The notes beneath the pieces are model-generated. The model worked only from the letters and a program-made list of their open reading frames with translations. It made no database searches and was not told where the DNA came from. 24,395 nt of DNA from positions 1 through 24,395 of the forward strand of contig DAOTYH010000083.1 of assembly GCA_034435015.1 (NCBI GenBank), written 5' to 3'. Both the position numbers and the translations under genes were made by a program. Below, piece after piece: positions 7,665 to 15,524 of this stretch (the stretch's first letter is position 1; each line of letters opens with the position of its first letter). The DNA is from DAOTYH01 sp034435015 (GTDB taxonomy: Bacteria; Chloroflexota; Anaerolineae; Aggregatilineales; UBA3940).

Positions 7665-7730
7665 CTAGGACAACTCCTTTTCTACTATTGAACAGACTCA
7701 CGCAACAGAACAGTCACTTCCCGCAGGGTA

Positions 7731-8978
7731 TCACACTCTCTGAATTGAGGCAACACACTCTACGTGAAACGTCTGGGGGAACATATCAAAAGGCTGGACA
7801 TCCACAAGCTGGTATCCATGCTTTGCAAAGAGCCTGACATCACGGGCCAGCGTGGCCGGATCACAGCTCACGTAGACGATCAACGAAGGAGCCAGCCGGC
7901 TCAGCCCCTCAATACATCCCTGACTCAGGCCAGTACGCGGCGGGTCCACCACCACTTTATCAAAAGATTGGTCGAGATCATCCAGCACGGCCTCGACAGT
8001 TCCCTCTACCAGTTCGGCATTCTCCAGATCAGCCAGATTCTCTTCCGCATCTGTCACAGCAGGAGGATAACTCTCCACACTCAGAACAAAAGCGGCCCGC
8101 TCAGCAATGAACGCAGTGAACAGCCCGACTCCGCTAAACAAATCCAGTATAACCTCATCCTCCCGCAGACTTAAGCGTCTCAAGACCTCCTCTACCAGCC
8201 CCTCTGCAACCGGCGGGTTGGACTGGAAGAAACTCCCCGCCGTGACACGGAAATCGCGCCCTAGAATATGGTAGGTGACAAACGGACTGCCGATCAAATT
8301 GACAGGTTCGTTGTCACTCAGCAACAGGTTAATGGAGATGGGCAGGTCAGTTTCAAGCTCCGGTGCGAGGTCATCTGCCGTTTCGAGAATGACCATGCAG
8401 TCGGCAGGATCAGTGCCAATCTGAAAGCGTACCCTTTCAATGTTTGGTGCATCAATCTCCAGTTGCTCATAAACCTCGTTTAGGGCTGGGTGCAGGATGG
8501 CACATTTCTCGACTGGCACAACTCGGCTGTTGTCATCGCTCCAGAAGCCCAGCATCCCTTCTGCGGCCGTCGTGAAGGTCATATAGGCCCGATAGTTCCA
8601 CGGGCTAGGGCTGGGCCGCGTCGGATGGACAATCGGGGACTCGATTTTGCCAATACGCTGGAGCTGGTCCAGAACGACCGCCCGCTTGAACTCCAATTGC
8701 TTCGGATAAGCGATATACTGCCACTGACAACCGCCACATTGTCCCGGCCCGAAGTATGGACAAGGGGGCTGAACGCGATCAGGCGAGGGCTTAAGTATTT
8801 CAACTGCCTCAGCAAAAGCGAATTTGCCTCTCTCTTCCGTCACACGGGCACGGACTGTCTCGCCAGGCAGCACATAAGGCACAAAGACAATGCGCCCCTC
8901 ATATCTGCCTAGAGCTAGGCCTCCGTGGGCCATTCTATCAGGAGTGAGAACGAATGTGTTGTCCAACGCACTCTCCAA
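7731..8978 (-). CDS. rlmD: 23S rRNA (uracil-C5)-methyltransferase, RlmD/RumA type
   Basis: This S-adenosylmethionine-dependent enzyme of the TrmA/RumA family methylates C5 of a uridine in RNA, probably 23S rRNA. Residues 5-60 are a TRAM RNA-binding domain. C73, C81, C84 and C159 match the four [4Fe-4S] ligands in the C-x5-7-C-x2-C-x70+-C layout. The methyltransferase domain has VILDLFSGVGLFTAFIAE (SAM binding), VVVDPPRTGLSQG, the catalytic cysteine in YVSCDPATLARD and the base glutamate in QTFHVECV. The 415-residue length is normal. The start is a TTG at 8978, chosen because AGAGGAG lies seven bases before it and the TRAM domain needs the residues before the next ATG (8933). Whether it modifies one or two rRNA sites (RlmD or RlmCD behaviour) cannot be told. 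Confidence 0.92.
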   Translation of the reverse strand: MESALDNTFVLTPDRMAHGGLALGRYEGRIVFVPYVLPGETVRARVTEERGKFAFAEAVEILKPSPDRVQPPCPYFGPGQCGGCQWQYIAYPKQLEFKRAVVLDQLQRIGKIESPIVHPTRPSPSPWNYRAYMTFTTAAEGMLGFWSDDNSRVVPVEKCAILHPALNEVYEQLEIDAPNIERVRFQIGTDPADCMVILETADDLAPELETDLPISINLLLSDNEPVNLIGSPFVTYHILGRDFRVTAGSFFQSNPPVAEGLVEEVLRRLSLREDEVILDLFSGVGLFTAFIAERAAFVLSVESYPPAVTDAEENLADLENAELVEGTVEAVLDDLDQSFDKVVVDPPRTGLSQGCIEGLSRLAPSLIVYVSCDPATLARDVRLFAKHGYQLVDVQPFDMFPQTFHVECVASIQRV

Positions 8979-8993
8979 GAGGGGACTCCTCTT
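8977..8993 (-). promoter_or_regulatory. Hairpin covering the rlmD ribosome binding site
   Basis: AAGAGG (- strand 8993-8988) pairs with CCTCTT (8982-8977), leaving a five-base loop. The first arm is part of the Shine-Dalgarno AGAGGAG, and the second arm runs into the TTG start codon. In the message the stem would hide the ribosome binding site. The stem is short (6 bp). Confidence 0.35.
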
Positions 8994-9001
8994 TTAGCCT
9001 C

Positions 9002-9007
9002 ATTATA
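9002..9007 (-). promoter_or_regulatory. -10 box of the rlmD promoter
   Basis: A perfect TATAAT on the - strand (9007-9002) would start transcription near 8995, giving a 17-base leader that begins just before the Shine-Dalgarno sequence. No good -35 lies at 16-18 bases. It stands back to back with the -10 of the glycosyltransferase gene. Confidence 0.45.
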
Positions 9008-9047
9008 TTCCTTGACCCTTTGTTCGCCAGCCGAGGCAGTGCCTGTA

Positions 9048-9053
9048 TATAAT
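9048..9053 (+). promoter_or_regulatory. -10 box of the glycosyltransferase gene, leaderless layout
   Basis: A perfect TATAAT ends six bases before ATG 9060, so the expected transcription start coincides with the A of the start codon. TG two bases upstream makes an imperfect extended -10. No convincing -35 and no Shine-Dalgarno are present. Confidence 0.5.
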
Positions 9054-9059
9054 CGTGCC

Positions 9060-10040
9060 ATGCCTGTCTCCCTGATTATCACCGTGCTGAATGAAGGCGA
9101 CACTATCCGCACCCTGCTGGATTCAATTACAGCCCAATCCCGCCCCCCAGATGAAATCATCATCTGTGACGGCGGTTCGCGGGACGACACAGTGGCCATA
9201 CTCGCCGAGTATGCCAACCGCCTCCCCCTGACTGTGATCCAGCGTCCGGGTGCGAACATCTCCTGTGGACGGAATACAGCTATCCGGGCCGCGAGATACG
9301 ATGTGATCGCTGTCACTGACGCCGGCGTGCGGCTTGACCCGTACTGGCTTGAACACCTGACCGCCCCGCTGGAGGCTGACCCGCACGTGCAGGTTGTCTC
9401 TGGCTTTTTCCTGCCTGATCCGCAGACGCCGTTTGAGACAGCGATGGGTGCAACCGTCCTGCCGGCCCTCCAGGACATCAAACCAGCAACATTCATGCCT
9501 TCCAGCCGGTCAGTGGCTTTCAGACGTGCCGCATGGGAAGAAGTTGGAGGCTACCCTGAGTGGCTTGATTTCTGCGAGGACCTGATACTAGATTTCCGCT
9601 TGGCGGCCCTCTACGGCCCCTTCGCATTTGCACCTCAGGCCATTGCCTACTTCCGGCCCCGCCAAAACATGAGAGCTTTCCTCCGGCAGTATTATCAGTA
9701 TGCCCGTGGTGACGGCAAGGCTAACTTGTTCTTTCGCCGCCATCTGATCCGCTACCTCACTTACGGGCTAGCACTGCCGGCAATCATTCTGGCAGGGATG
9801 TTTGTCAACCCATGGTGGCTGTTGACGCTTATCGCAGGCGGACTCTATATGATCGCTGTGCCATACAGGCGGCTATTCACCCAGTGGGGTAAACTGAGCA
9901 GAAGAGAAAAGATAATCGCCGCCCTCTGGGTCCCCATCATTCGCGTAGGAGGCGACATTGCCAAGATGGCCGGCTACCCGGCAGGGTTGATCTGGCGGGC
10001 GCGTAATCACCCTCCTGACTGGCATCTGAAACAGCCTTGA
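9060..10040 (+). CDS. Membrane-associated family 2 glycosyltransferase
   Basis: This GT-A fold glycosyltransferase (326 residues) is predicted to move a sugar from a nucleotide-sugar to a cell-surface acceptor. Residues 3-40 hold the nucleotide-binding start (SLIITVLNEGDTI, then IIICDGGSRDDT at 33-44). VTDAGVRLDP (86-94 region) supplies the metal-binding Asp motif, and a WLDFCEDLILDFRL segment fits the ED acceptor motif. After QYYQYARGDGKA there are two or three hydrophobic helices (about 235-280), so the enzyme is probably membrane bound. Upstream in-frame codons back to 8925 are rejected because the first GT strand begins at ATG 9060 and a perfect -10 sits just before it. Sugar and acceptor are unknown. 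Confidence 0.85.
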   Translation: MPVSLIITVLNEGDTIRTLLDSITAQSRPPDEIIICDGGSRDDTVAILAEYANRLPLTVIQRPGANISCGRNTAIRAARYDVIAVTDAGVRLDPYWLEHLTAPLEADPHVQVVSGFFLPDPQTPFETAMGATVLPALQDIKPATFMPSSRSVAFRRAAWEEVGGYPEWLDFCEDLILDFRLAALYGPFAFAPQAIAYFRPRQNMRAFLRQYYQYARGDGKANLFFRRHLIRYLTYGLALPAIILAGMFVNPWWLLTLIAGGLYMIAVPYRRLFTQWGKLSRREKIIAALWVPIIRVGGDIAKMAGYPAGLIWRARNHPPDWHLKQP

Positions 10041-10080
10041 ATCGGAATAAACATCTTATCTGAGCTTGATCGAGAATTAT

Positions 10081-10104
10081 CTGTTCCTCCCAAGCGAGGA
10101 GCAG
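10081..10104 (+). terminator. Possible terminator after the glycosyltransferase gene
   Basis: CTGTTCCTC (10081-10089) pairs with GAGGAGCAG (10096-10104) with one G-T wobble, a 9-bp stem and a 6-base loop. GTTTCAGATT follows, which is only moderately T-rich. It lies 41 bases past the stop codon and before the next gene. Confidence 0.45.
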
Positions 10105-10143
10105 GTTTCAGATTAAACTCCTTTAGCACCTTAAGGGCAAGCT

Positions 10144-11277
10144 ATGCAACTCATCCAAGTTGACCGGCAGAACCGCCGCGATGTACATGACTTCCTGAAA
10201 CTTCCCTTCCATATCTACCAGAACATCCCTCAGTGGGTCCCGCCTTTAATGCCGGGAGAGAGGGCACGGTTCAAGCCCTCCTTTGCCTTCTACAAGCATT
10301 CTGAGGCCGTATTTTATTTGATAAGGGATGACAGTGGCCGGGCAGTTGGGCGTCTCGCTGTCCTAGAGCATCGTCCTCACAACGAATACCGCAAACGCAA
10401 AGATGCTTTGCTGTACCTGTACGAGGCAATAGATGACGATGAAGCCGCCCGCCTGCTGTTTCAAGCGGCTGAAAAATGGGCCAGAGGACGCGGCCTCAAC
10501 CGGCTGATCGGCCCCAAGGGTTTCATGACAGGCGACGGGCTGGGCCTGTTGATTGAGGGTTTCGAACACCGCCCCGCTATGGGTATCCCCTATAACCCGC
10601 CTTACTACCGCCGTCAGTGGGAAGAGATTGGGGGCATGATGAAAGAGGTAGATTACCTGTCTGCCTTTGTGCAACGGGAAGGTTTTCCAACTCCAGAACG
10701 CATTCACCAGATCGCCGAGAAGGTCAAGGAACGGAAGGGATTCCGGGTGCCGGTTTTCAAGACCAAAGCCGAACTGCGTGCCTACGCCGAGAAGCTCAAA
10801 AGAGCCTACAACAGCGCCTTTGCAACGGTATGGGCATATACACCAATCCCTGATGAGGAGCTTGATGCCATCGTCAGCCGATTGTTGCTGATCGCCGATC
10901 CGCCGCTGATGAAGCTGATCTTTAAAGGTGAAGAGATCATTGGTTTCCAGTTTTGTTACCCGGACATCTCTGCCGCCCTCCAGCGTACGAAAGGAGAGAT
11001 GTGGCCTTTCGGCTGGATCGATCTGCTACTGGAAAAGCGGCGCACCCAATGGCTCAACATTAACGGCAACGCCATCCTCCCCCAGTATCAGGGGCTGGGT
11101 GCTAACGCTGTGCTGTACGATGAGATGATCAAATCTTTGATGGATAACAAGCAATATAACTATTGCGACATAGTACAGATACAGGAGACTAACAGCCGCA
11201 TGCTCTCCGATCTGGCAGAGGCAATCCCGATGAACATCTATAAGCGGCATCGGGTATACAATAAGGAACTGGACTAG
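10144..11277 (+). CDS. GNAT-like N-acyltransferase family protein (YghO-like)
   Basis: This 377-residue protein resembles a widespread uncharacterised family with two acyl-CoA N-acyltransferase-like folds. Visible family features are the N-terminal FLKLPFHIYQNIPQWVPPL (18-35), AVGRLAVLEHRPHNEY (67-82), GPKGFMTGDGLGLLIEGF (123-140) and PYNPPYYRRQWEEIGG (149-164). A second half includes QYQGLGANAVLYDEM, which looks like an acetyl-CoA pyrophosphate-binding loop. The substrate is unknown. The start is supported by AAGGG six bases before the ATG. A hairpin separates it from the glycosyltransferase gene. The MFS gene follows 32 bases later on the same strand, so the two are probably co-transcribed. 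The family call comes from memory of conserved motifs, not from a search. Confidence 0.75.
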   Translation: MQLIQVDRQNRRDVHDFLKLPFHIYQNIPQWVPPLMPGERARFKPSFAFYKHSEAVFYLIRDDSGRAVGRLAVLEHRPHNEYRKRKDALLYLYEAIDDDEAARLLFQAAEKWARGRGLNRLIGPKGFMTGDGLGLLIEGFEHRPAMGIPYNPPYYRRQWEEIGGMMKEVDYLSAFVQREGFPTPERIHQIAEKVKERKGFRVPVFKTKAELRAYAEKLKRAYNSAFATVWAYTPIPDEELDAIVSRLLLIADPPLMKLIFKGEEIIGFQFCYPDISAALQRTKGEMWPFGWIDLLLEKRRTQWLNINGNAILPQYQGLGANAVLYDEMIKSLMDNKQYNYCDIVQIQETNSRMLSDLAEAIPMNIYKRHRVYNKELD

Positions 11278-11309
11278 TCAAAAGGCTCAGGCACGAAAGG
11301 GGTAGGGGT

Positions 11310-12647
11310 ATGGCGAATCGAGTCATGGGTATTGAGGAGGCCATTGAGCGGATCGGGGTGGGCCGGTTTCAGCGAAAGCTGCTTGTCATTTGTGGGGCAG
11401 GCTGGGCCGCCGACGCCATGGAAGTAGTGATCATTGCCTTTGTGATCCCGGCTGTCATACGGGAGTGGTCACTGACTACCACTCAAGCCGGCCTGATCGG
11501 AACGGCCATTTTTGTTGGGATGCTGATCGGTGCGTGGTTCTGGGGAGCCATCACCGACCGAATTGGCCGTAAACCGGGCTTTGTGCTGACTGTGCTGGTA
11601 GACTCCGTGTTTGGATTTCTTTCCGCCCTGTCGCCAAGTTATATCTGGCTGTTGGTACTGCGAGCAGTCACAGGCTTTGGGGTAGGGGGAACACTTCCGG
11701 TTGACTATTCAATCTTTTCCGAATACTTACCCCGCCAGAATCGGGGGCGCTACCTGGTATTGCTGGAGAGTTTCTGGGCGCTGGGAACGATTGTCGCCGC
11801 CGCGCTTGCTTGGCTGATTGTCCCCCGCGTAGGCTGGCGCGTACTATTGGCCGTCTCGGCAGTGCCGGGCTTGATCATCTACTTCATCCGCCGCTATGTG
11901 CCTGAGTCGCCGCGCTACCTGCTGTTGGAGGGGCGCGAGGAAGAAGCCCGTCATATCCTGCTTCAGGTGGCCCGTGAGAACGGTGTCTCGCTTGAGATCG
12001 AGCGTCTGCAAGTCCAGGCACGCACAAAACAGGCCACAGCAGTTGCCCTGTGGCGAAGGCCTTTTATCCGCACCACGTTCATGTTGTGGATCGCATGGTT
12101 CTGCATCTCGATCGGTTACTATGGGACGTTTACATGGCTTCCCAACATCCTATACCAGCGCGGCTTTGACTTCGTCAAAACCTACCAGTACGTGTTTATC
12201 ATGGCGCTGGCTCAGTTACCGGGTTACTTCTCTGCCGCCTACCTTGTCGAGCGATGGGGACGACGGATCACGCTGGCCGCCTACCTGATACTAAGCGGTG
12301 TGTTTACCTATTTGTTTGCCATTGTGAGCGGCTTGCCGGCGATCATCGTCGCGGCGGTCTGGATGTCATTCTTCACATTGGGGGCATGGGGCGTCTTATA
12401 CGCTTATACGCCTGAGTCTTACCCAACCGAGATCCGTGCGACAGGTATGGGCGCCGCCAGCGGAATGACCCGCATTGCGGGTGCTATAGCACCCACACTA
12501 GGCGGCCTGCTGCTACCTCTCTCTCTGGTGATCGCCCTGACAGTCTATGCGGCGGCCTTCATTCTCGGCGGGATAGGTGTCTTCCTGCTGGGGCAGGAAA
12601 CGAAGGATCGTCCGCTTGCTGAAATAGTCGCTCCAACTGCTGGATGA
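11310..12647 (+). CDS. MFS transporter (sugar/organic-acid porter type)
   Basis: This 445-residue, probably 12-helix transporter belongs to the major facilitator superfamily. The loop 2-3 signature DRIGRKPG is at residues 83-90. Helix 1 carries WAADAMEV, and PESPRYLL follows helix 6 (about 197-204), as in the sugar-porter, aromatic acid/H+ symporter and SV2-like branches. A cytoplasmic loop separates the halves, and the second half ends in YTPESYPTEIRATGMG, typical of the same branches. It likely exchanges a small organic solute with protons across the cytoplasmic membrane; the solute cannot be named. AAGGGG upstream supports the ATG. It follows the GNAT-like gene closely, and holB starts 7 bases after its stop. 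Confidence 0.88.
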   Translation: MANRVMGIEEAIERIGVGRFQRKLLVICGAGWAADAMEVVIIAFVIPAVIREWSLTTTQAGLIGTAIFVGMLIGAWFWGAITDRIGRKPGFVLTVLVDSVFGFLSALSPSYIWLLVLRAVTGFGVGGTLPVDYSIFSEYLPRQNRGRYLVLLESFWALGTIVAAALAWLIVPRVGWRVLLAVSAVPGLIIYFIRRYVPESPRYLLLEGREEEARHILLQVARENGVSLEIERLQVQARTKQATAVALWRRPFIRTTFMLWIAWFCISIGYYGTFTWLPNILYQRGFDFVKTYQYVFIMALAQLPGYFSAAYLVERWGRRITLAAYLILSGVFTYLFAIVSGLPAIIVAAVWMSFFTLGAWGVLYAYTPESYPTEIRATGMGAASGMTRIAGAIAPTLGGLLLPLSLVIALTVYAAAFILGGIGVFLLGQETKDRPLAEIVAPTAG

Positions 12648-12653
12648 CAGGCT

Positions 12654-13649
12654 GTGCAGAGCGCGAATCTCTCCAACAATTGGGGACTGATCGGCCACGA
12701 GTGGGCTGTGGCCCTGCTGTCCAATCAACTCAGGGCGGGGCGGATCGGCCATGCCTATCTATTCATCGGGCTTGCAAGTCTTGGCAAGACCACCCTCGCG
12801 ATCCGCCTGAGTCAGGCAATCAACTGCACTGCCGAAATACGTCCCTGCGGAGAATGCCGGGCCTGCTCCCTGATCGGTCAGGGCATTCATCCTGACATGC
12901 ACCTGATCGCCCCGGAGGGGGCCTCGATAAAGATCGAAGCTATTCGTGATCTGCAAGGAGTATTAGCCCTTAGCCCGGTTGAGACCCGCTACCGTATAGC
13001 CATGATCCTTCAGGCAGAGCGGGCTACGCCTGCCGCCAACGATGCGTTATTGAAAACGCTAGAAGAGCCTCCTCTGTCTACTTGCTTGATGCTGGTAGCT
13101 GAGTCAGCCCAAGCACTGCCTCCAACCATCATCTCACGCTGTCAGGTGATCCCTCTGCGCCCCGTCCCGGCCCACCAGATCGAGCAGGCACTCGCCCACC
13201 TGTTCCCAAACCTGCCAGCCGATCAAATCACTCTGATAGCACGCCTAGCAGGCGGACGGCCCGGCTGGGCACTGACAGCCGCACAGCGCCCTGATGAGGT
13301 GCTGGCAGAGCGTACCGCCTTGCTGGACAAGATGCTTGAAACATTGAGAGGCAACCGAACACGCCGCTTTGCCCACGCAGAGGAGCTGGCCCGTATGGAT
13401 GATCCTTCCCAAGTTCTCTATCACTGGCAGGCCTGGTGGCGGGATGTCCTCTTGCTGGCAGAAGGAAGCCATGTTGAGCCAGTCAACATAGACCGTCTGG
13501 ATGATCTGCGGCAACTGGCAGTTCAAGCCGGAGGAGAGGGAGCACGCCGCGCTCTGCAAGCCCTGCACGATACACTGAAGATGTTGTCTCAGAATGTGAA
13601 TGCCCGTCTGGCCTTGGAGGTGATGTTGCTTGAGATGCCCTACCTCTAA
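12654..13649 (+). CDS. holB: DNA polymerase III delta' subunit
   Basis: This clamp-loader AAA+ subunit helps open and load the sliding clamp on primed DNA. Walker A is GLASLGKT (39-46). Four zinc-binding cysteines lie between Walker A and B (C58, C65, C68, C71). NDALLKTLEEPP (about 115-126) and SRC (in TIISRCQVIPLRP) are conserved clamp-loader motifs. The C-terminal collar is helical. The 331-residue length is normal. The start is GTG 12654, seven bases after the MFS stop; an ATG at 12644 is in another frame. The TAA stop overlaps the stop of the convergent gene by three bases. A related dnaX-like protein is less likely because of the length and missing C-terminal domains. Confidence 0.92.
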   Translation: MQSANLSNNWGLIGHEWAVALLSNQLRAGRIGHAYLFIGLASLGKTTLAIRLSQAINCTAEIRPCGECRACSLIGQGIHPDMHLIAPEGASIKIEAIRDLQGVLALSPVETRYRIAMILQAERATPAANDALLKTLEEPPLSTCLMLVAESAQALPPTIISRCQVIPLRPVPAHQIEQALAHLFPNLPADQITLIARLAGGRPGWALTAAQRPDEVLAERTALLDKMLETLRGNRTRRFAHAEELARMDDPSQVLYHWQAWWRDVLLLAEGSHVEPVNIDRLDDLRQLAVQAGGEGARRALQALHDTLKMLSQNVNARLALEVMLLEMPYL

Positions 13650-14782
13650 GAGCTGTCGTATGGTCTGCGCCGGGCCAACCAGACAAACGCGGCTACACAG
13701 ATCAAGATCATCACCAGCAGGGCTATGAACTTATACAGCCTAGAGGAGATCAGCAGAGTCAGGCCGCCAAAGAGGGCACAGAACAGATAGTACCCAACCA
13801 CGATCTGCCGCTGTGACAGCCCCATATCTGCCAAACGGAAGTGCAGATGTCCGCGGTCGCCAAGGGCCGGATTCTGTCCGCGGAGTAACCGGCTGGTGAT
13901 CTGCCATGCTACATCAAGGAGCGGCAGACCCATGGCCAGCAGTATCGAGGCCATCTTTGCCCCGCCAATGATACTTAATACTCCCAACGTGAAGCCCAAG
14001 AAAAATGCCCCCGATGACCCCAGAAAGATACGGGCAGGTGAAAAATTGAATGGCAGGAAGCCTAGGGTAGCACCCAGCAGCGCCGCCGGCAGTACTGCCA
14101 CGCTGTATTGGGGTGGATCAAGGCGGAAGACGGCGTTGAGAAACAGCACCATGCACGCAATCGCTACCACACCAGCCGCCAGTCCATCCAGCCCGTCCAG
14201 CCAATTGACAGTGTTCATCATCAGCACCAGCCAGAAGAGGCTGATCGTTACCGTGACAACATAGGGGAAATCAGGGGTCTGCCTGCCCGTGAAAGGGTTA
14301 TTGACATATTCAATCAGGATCAAGAAGAGAACAGCTATTGCCGCGGCCACCAGTTGAGCGATGTACTGTGGCAGGGGAGGCAATTCACGCCAGTCATCAT
14401 ACAACCCGACCAGAAAGATGAATGTCCCGCCAAGCAACAGTCCCGCCAGCCGGACAATTTCTTTGGGGTCAAATCGGACGATCTGGAGAGCCGCAGGAAC
14501 AGCGCTGAGAGGATGCGGCCAATCCGAGACAAAAAACTGAGCCGCGATCACAGCGCTACAGAAGGCCACATAGATAGGCAGACCGCCAATACGTGAGACA
14601 GGACGGCTGTGTCTGCGCCGCCCCCCCGGCACAGCCACCAGATGCAACCGTTCGCCCAGCCAGCGGGATAGAGGAGCAAGACCCAGCGAGAGCACAAAGG
14701 CCAGCGCGAAGATCAGCCCAAAGGCGAGAAAGGGCGGTGCCCCCCCATTAGCCTGTTCCAAACTGGCGATCTCCTGCGTCAC
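13646..14782 (-). CDS. WecA/TagO/MraY-type phospho-sugar transferase
   Basis: This polytopic enzyme moves a sugar-1-phosphate (typically GlcNAc-1-P) from UDP to undecaprenyl phosphate, starting synthesis of a secondary wall polymer or other surface glycan. About ten hydrophobic helices span 378 residues. Hallmarks are GGRRRHSRPVSRIGG (53-67), the Asp pair YDD (128-130), NTVNWLDGLDGLAAG (190-204) and GDRGHLHFRLADMG near 310. It resembles WecA/TagO more than MraY, but the acceptor sugar is not provable. It follows upp, and with the GTG start at 14782 the two overlap by 35 bases. A TTG at 14761, with AGGAG nine bases upstream, is a good alternative start. It ends with its TAG stop interleaved with the holB stop. 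Confidence 0.92.
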   Translation of the reverse strand: MTQEIASLEQANGGAPPFLAFGLIFALAFVLSLGLAPLSRWLGERLHLVAVPGGRRRHSRPVSRIGGLPIYVAFCSAVIAAQFFVSDWPHPLSAVPAALQIVRFDPKEIVRLAGLLLGGTFIFLVGLYDDWRELPPLPQYIAQLVAAAIAVLFLILIEYVNNPFTGRQTPDFPYVVTVTISLFWLVLMMNTVNWLDGLDGLAAGVVAIACMVLFLNAVFRLDPPQYSVAVLPAALLGATLGFLPFNFSPARIFLGSSGAFFLGFTLGVLSIIGGAKMASILLAMGLPLLDVAWQITSRLLRGQNPALGDRGHLHFRLADMGLSQRQIVVGYYLFCALFGGLTLLISSRLYKFIALLVMILICVAAFVWLARRRPYDSS

Positions 14783-15374
14783 CTAGACCCGGCACTATGA
14801 AGCCAATTCCGTTGAGCCGCTCGTCAATAGCGGCAACATGAATGGGCACATCAGGATGTGCCTCCCGCATGGCCCTGATCCCCTCCGGGGCGGCGATCAG
14901 TCCCACAAATTTAATCCGCCCTGCCCCCCATTCCTTGAGCAAACGTGCGGTTGCTACAGCAGAGCCTCCTGTAGCAAGCATGGGATCAAGGATCAGACAG
15001 ACCTGCACACGAGGTTCAACCGGCAGTTTGTTGTAATATTCAACAGGGCGGAGGGTACGCTCATCACGGTACAGGCCAATGTGCCACACCTCAGCTCCCG
15101 GCATCATCTCCCACACTCCATCAACCATGCCCAGCCCGGCCCTCAAGATTGGGACAAGACCGATGGTCTCTGCCAGTTGCCAACCATTGGCTTCGCCCAT
15201 CGGCGTCTGGACATGGCGGGGCAACAAAGCCAAATCCTGTGTCGCCTCATAGCATAACAGGATGGCCAGTTCTCTTACCAATTGACGGAATAAGGTGGAG
15301 TTTGTGTCTTTATCACGCAAGAGGGTGAGCTTATGCCGGACCAATGGGTGCGAGGAAACAAACACACCTTCCAT
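14748..15374 (-). CDS. upp: Uracil phosphoribosyltransferase
   Basis: This cytoplasmic pyrimidine-salvage enzyme makes UMP and pyrophosphate from uracil and PRPP. The 208-residue product is a normal length. It contains the PRPP-binding loop LILDPMLATGGSA (127-139), the flexible-loop region with YRDERTLRPVEYYNKLP, and the uracil-binding C terminus FIVPGLGDAGDRQFGTG. GAAGGAGG nine bases before ATG 15374 supports the start. A strong promoter lies upstream, and tagO-type translation begins inside the end of upp, so the two are an operon. PadR is transcribed in the opposite direction 150 bases away. Confidence 0.96.
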   Translation of the reverse strand: MEGVFVSSHPLVRHKLTLLRDKDTNSTLFRQLVRELAILLCYEATQDLALLPRHVQTPMGEANGWQLAETIGLVPILRAGLGMVDGVWEMMPGAEVWHIGLYRDERTLRPVEYYNKLPVEPRVQVCLILDPMLATGGSAVATARLLKEWGAGRIKFVGLIAAPEGIRAMREAHPDVPIHVAAIDERLNGIGFIVPGLGDAGDRQFGTG

Positions 15375-15418
15375 TAAGGGCTGCCTCCTTCAGGTGATGC
15401 CGGAACACAGGCAAGGCG

Positions 15419-15447
15419 ATTGTACGGTAGCGGTTCGGTTCACGCAA
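15419..15447 (-). promoter_or_regulatory. upp promoter
   Basis: On the - strand TTGCGT (15447-15442) is followed after exactly 17 bases by TACAAT (15424-15419, 5 of 6). Transcription should begin near 15412, giving a leader of about 38 bases that carries the Shine-Dalgarno sequence. Confidence 0.6.
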
Positions 15448-15453
15448 AATCTG

Positions 15454-15471
15454 GAAGACAGCCTTGTCTTC
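15454..15471. promoter_or_regulatory. Inverted repeat between the upp and padR promoters
   Basis: GAAGACA (15454-15460) and TGTCTTC (15465-15471) are perfect inverted half-sites with a four-base centre. The repeat lies 6 bases upstream of the upp -35 and 18 bases upstream of the padR -35. It is placed to be a shared operator, possibly for PadR itself; this is inferred from position and symmetry. Confidence 0.45.
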
Positions 15472-15489
15472 GTCTAAACGAACTTCTTT

Positions 15490-15518
15490 TTGCAAGCCCA
15501 CCTATTCCACGATAGAAT
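15490..15518 (+). promoter_or_regulatory. padR promoter, leaderless layout
   Basis: TTGCAA (15490-15495, 4 of 6) is followed after 17 bases by TAGAAT (15513-15518, 5 of 6). The -10 ends six bases before ATG 15525, so transcription would begin at the start codon. Confidence 0.5.
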
Positions 15519-15524
15519 AGGATC

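Noticed and set aside
8925..9059. Longer N terminus for the glycosyltransferase starting at 8925
   Set aside because: The extra 45 residues have no family similarity, overlap the rlmD start region, and a perfect -10 box lies inside them just before ATG 9060.
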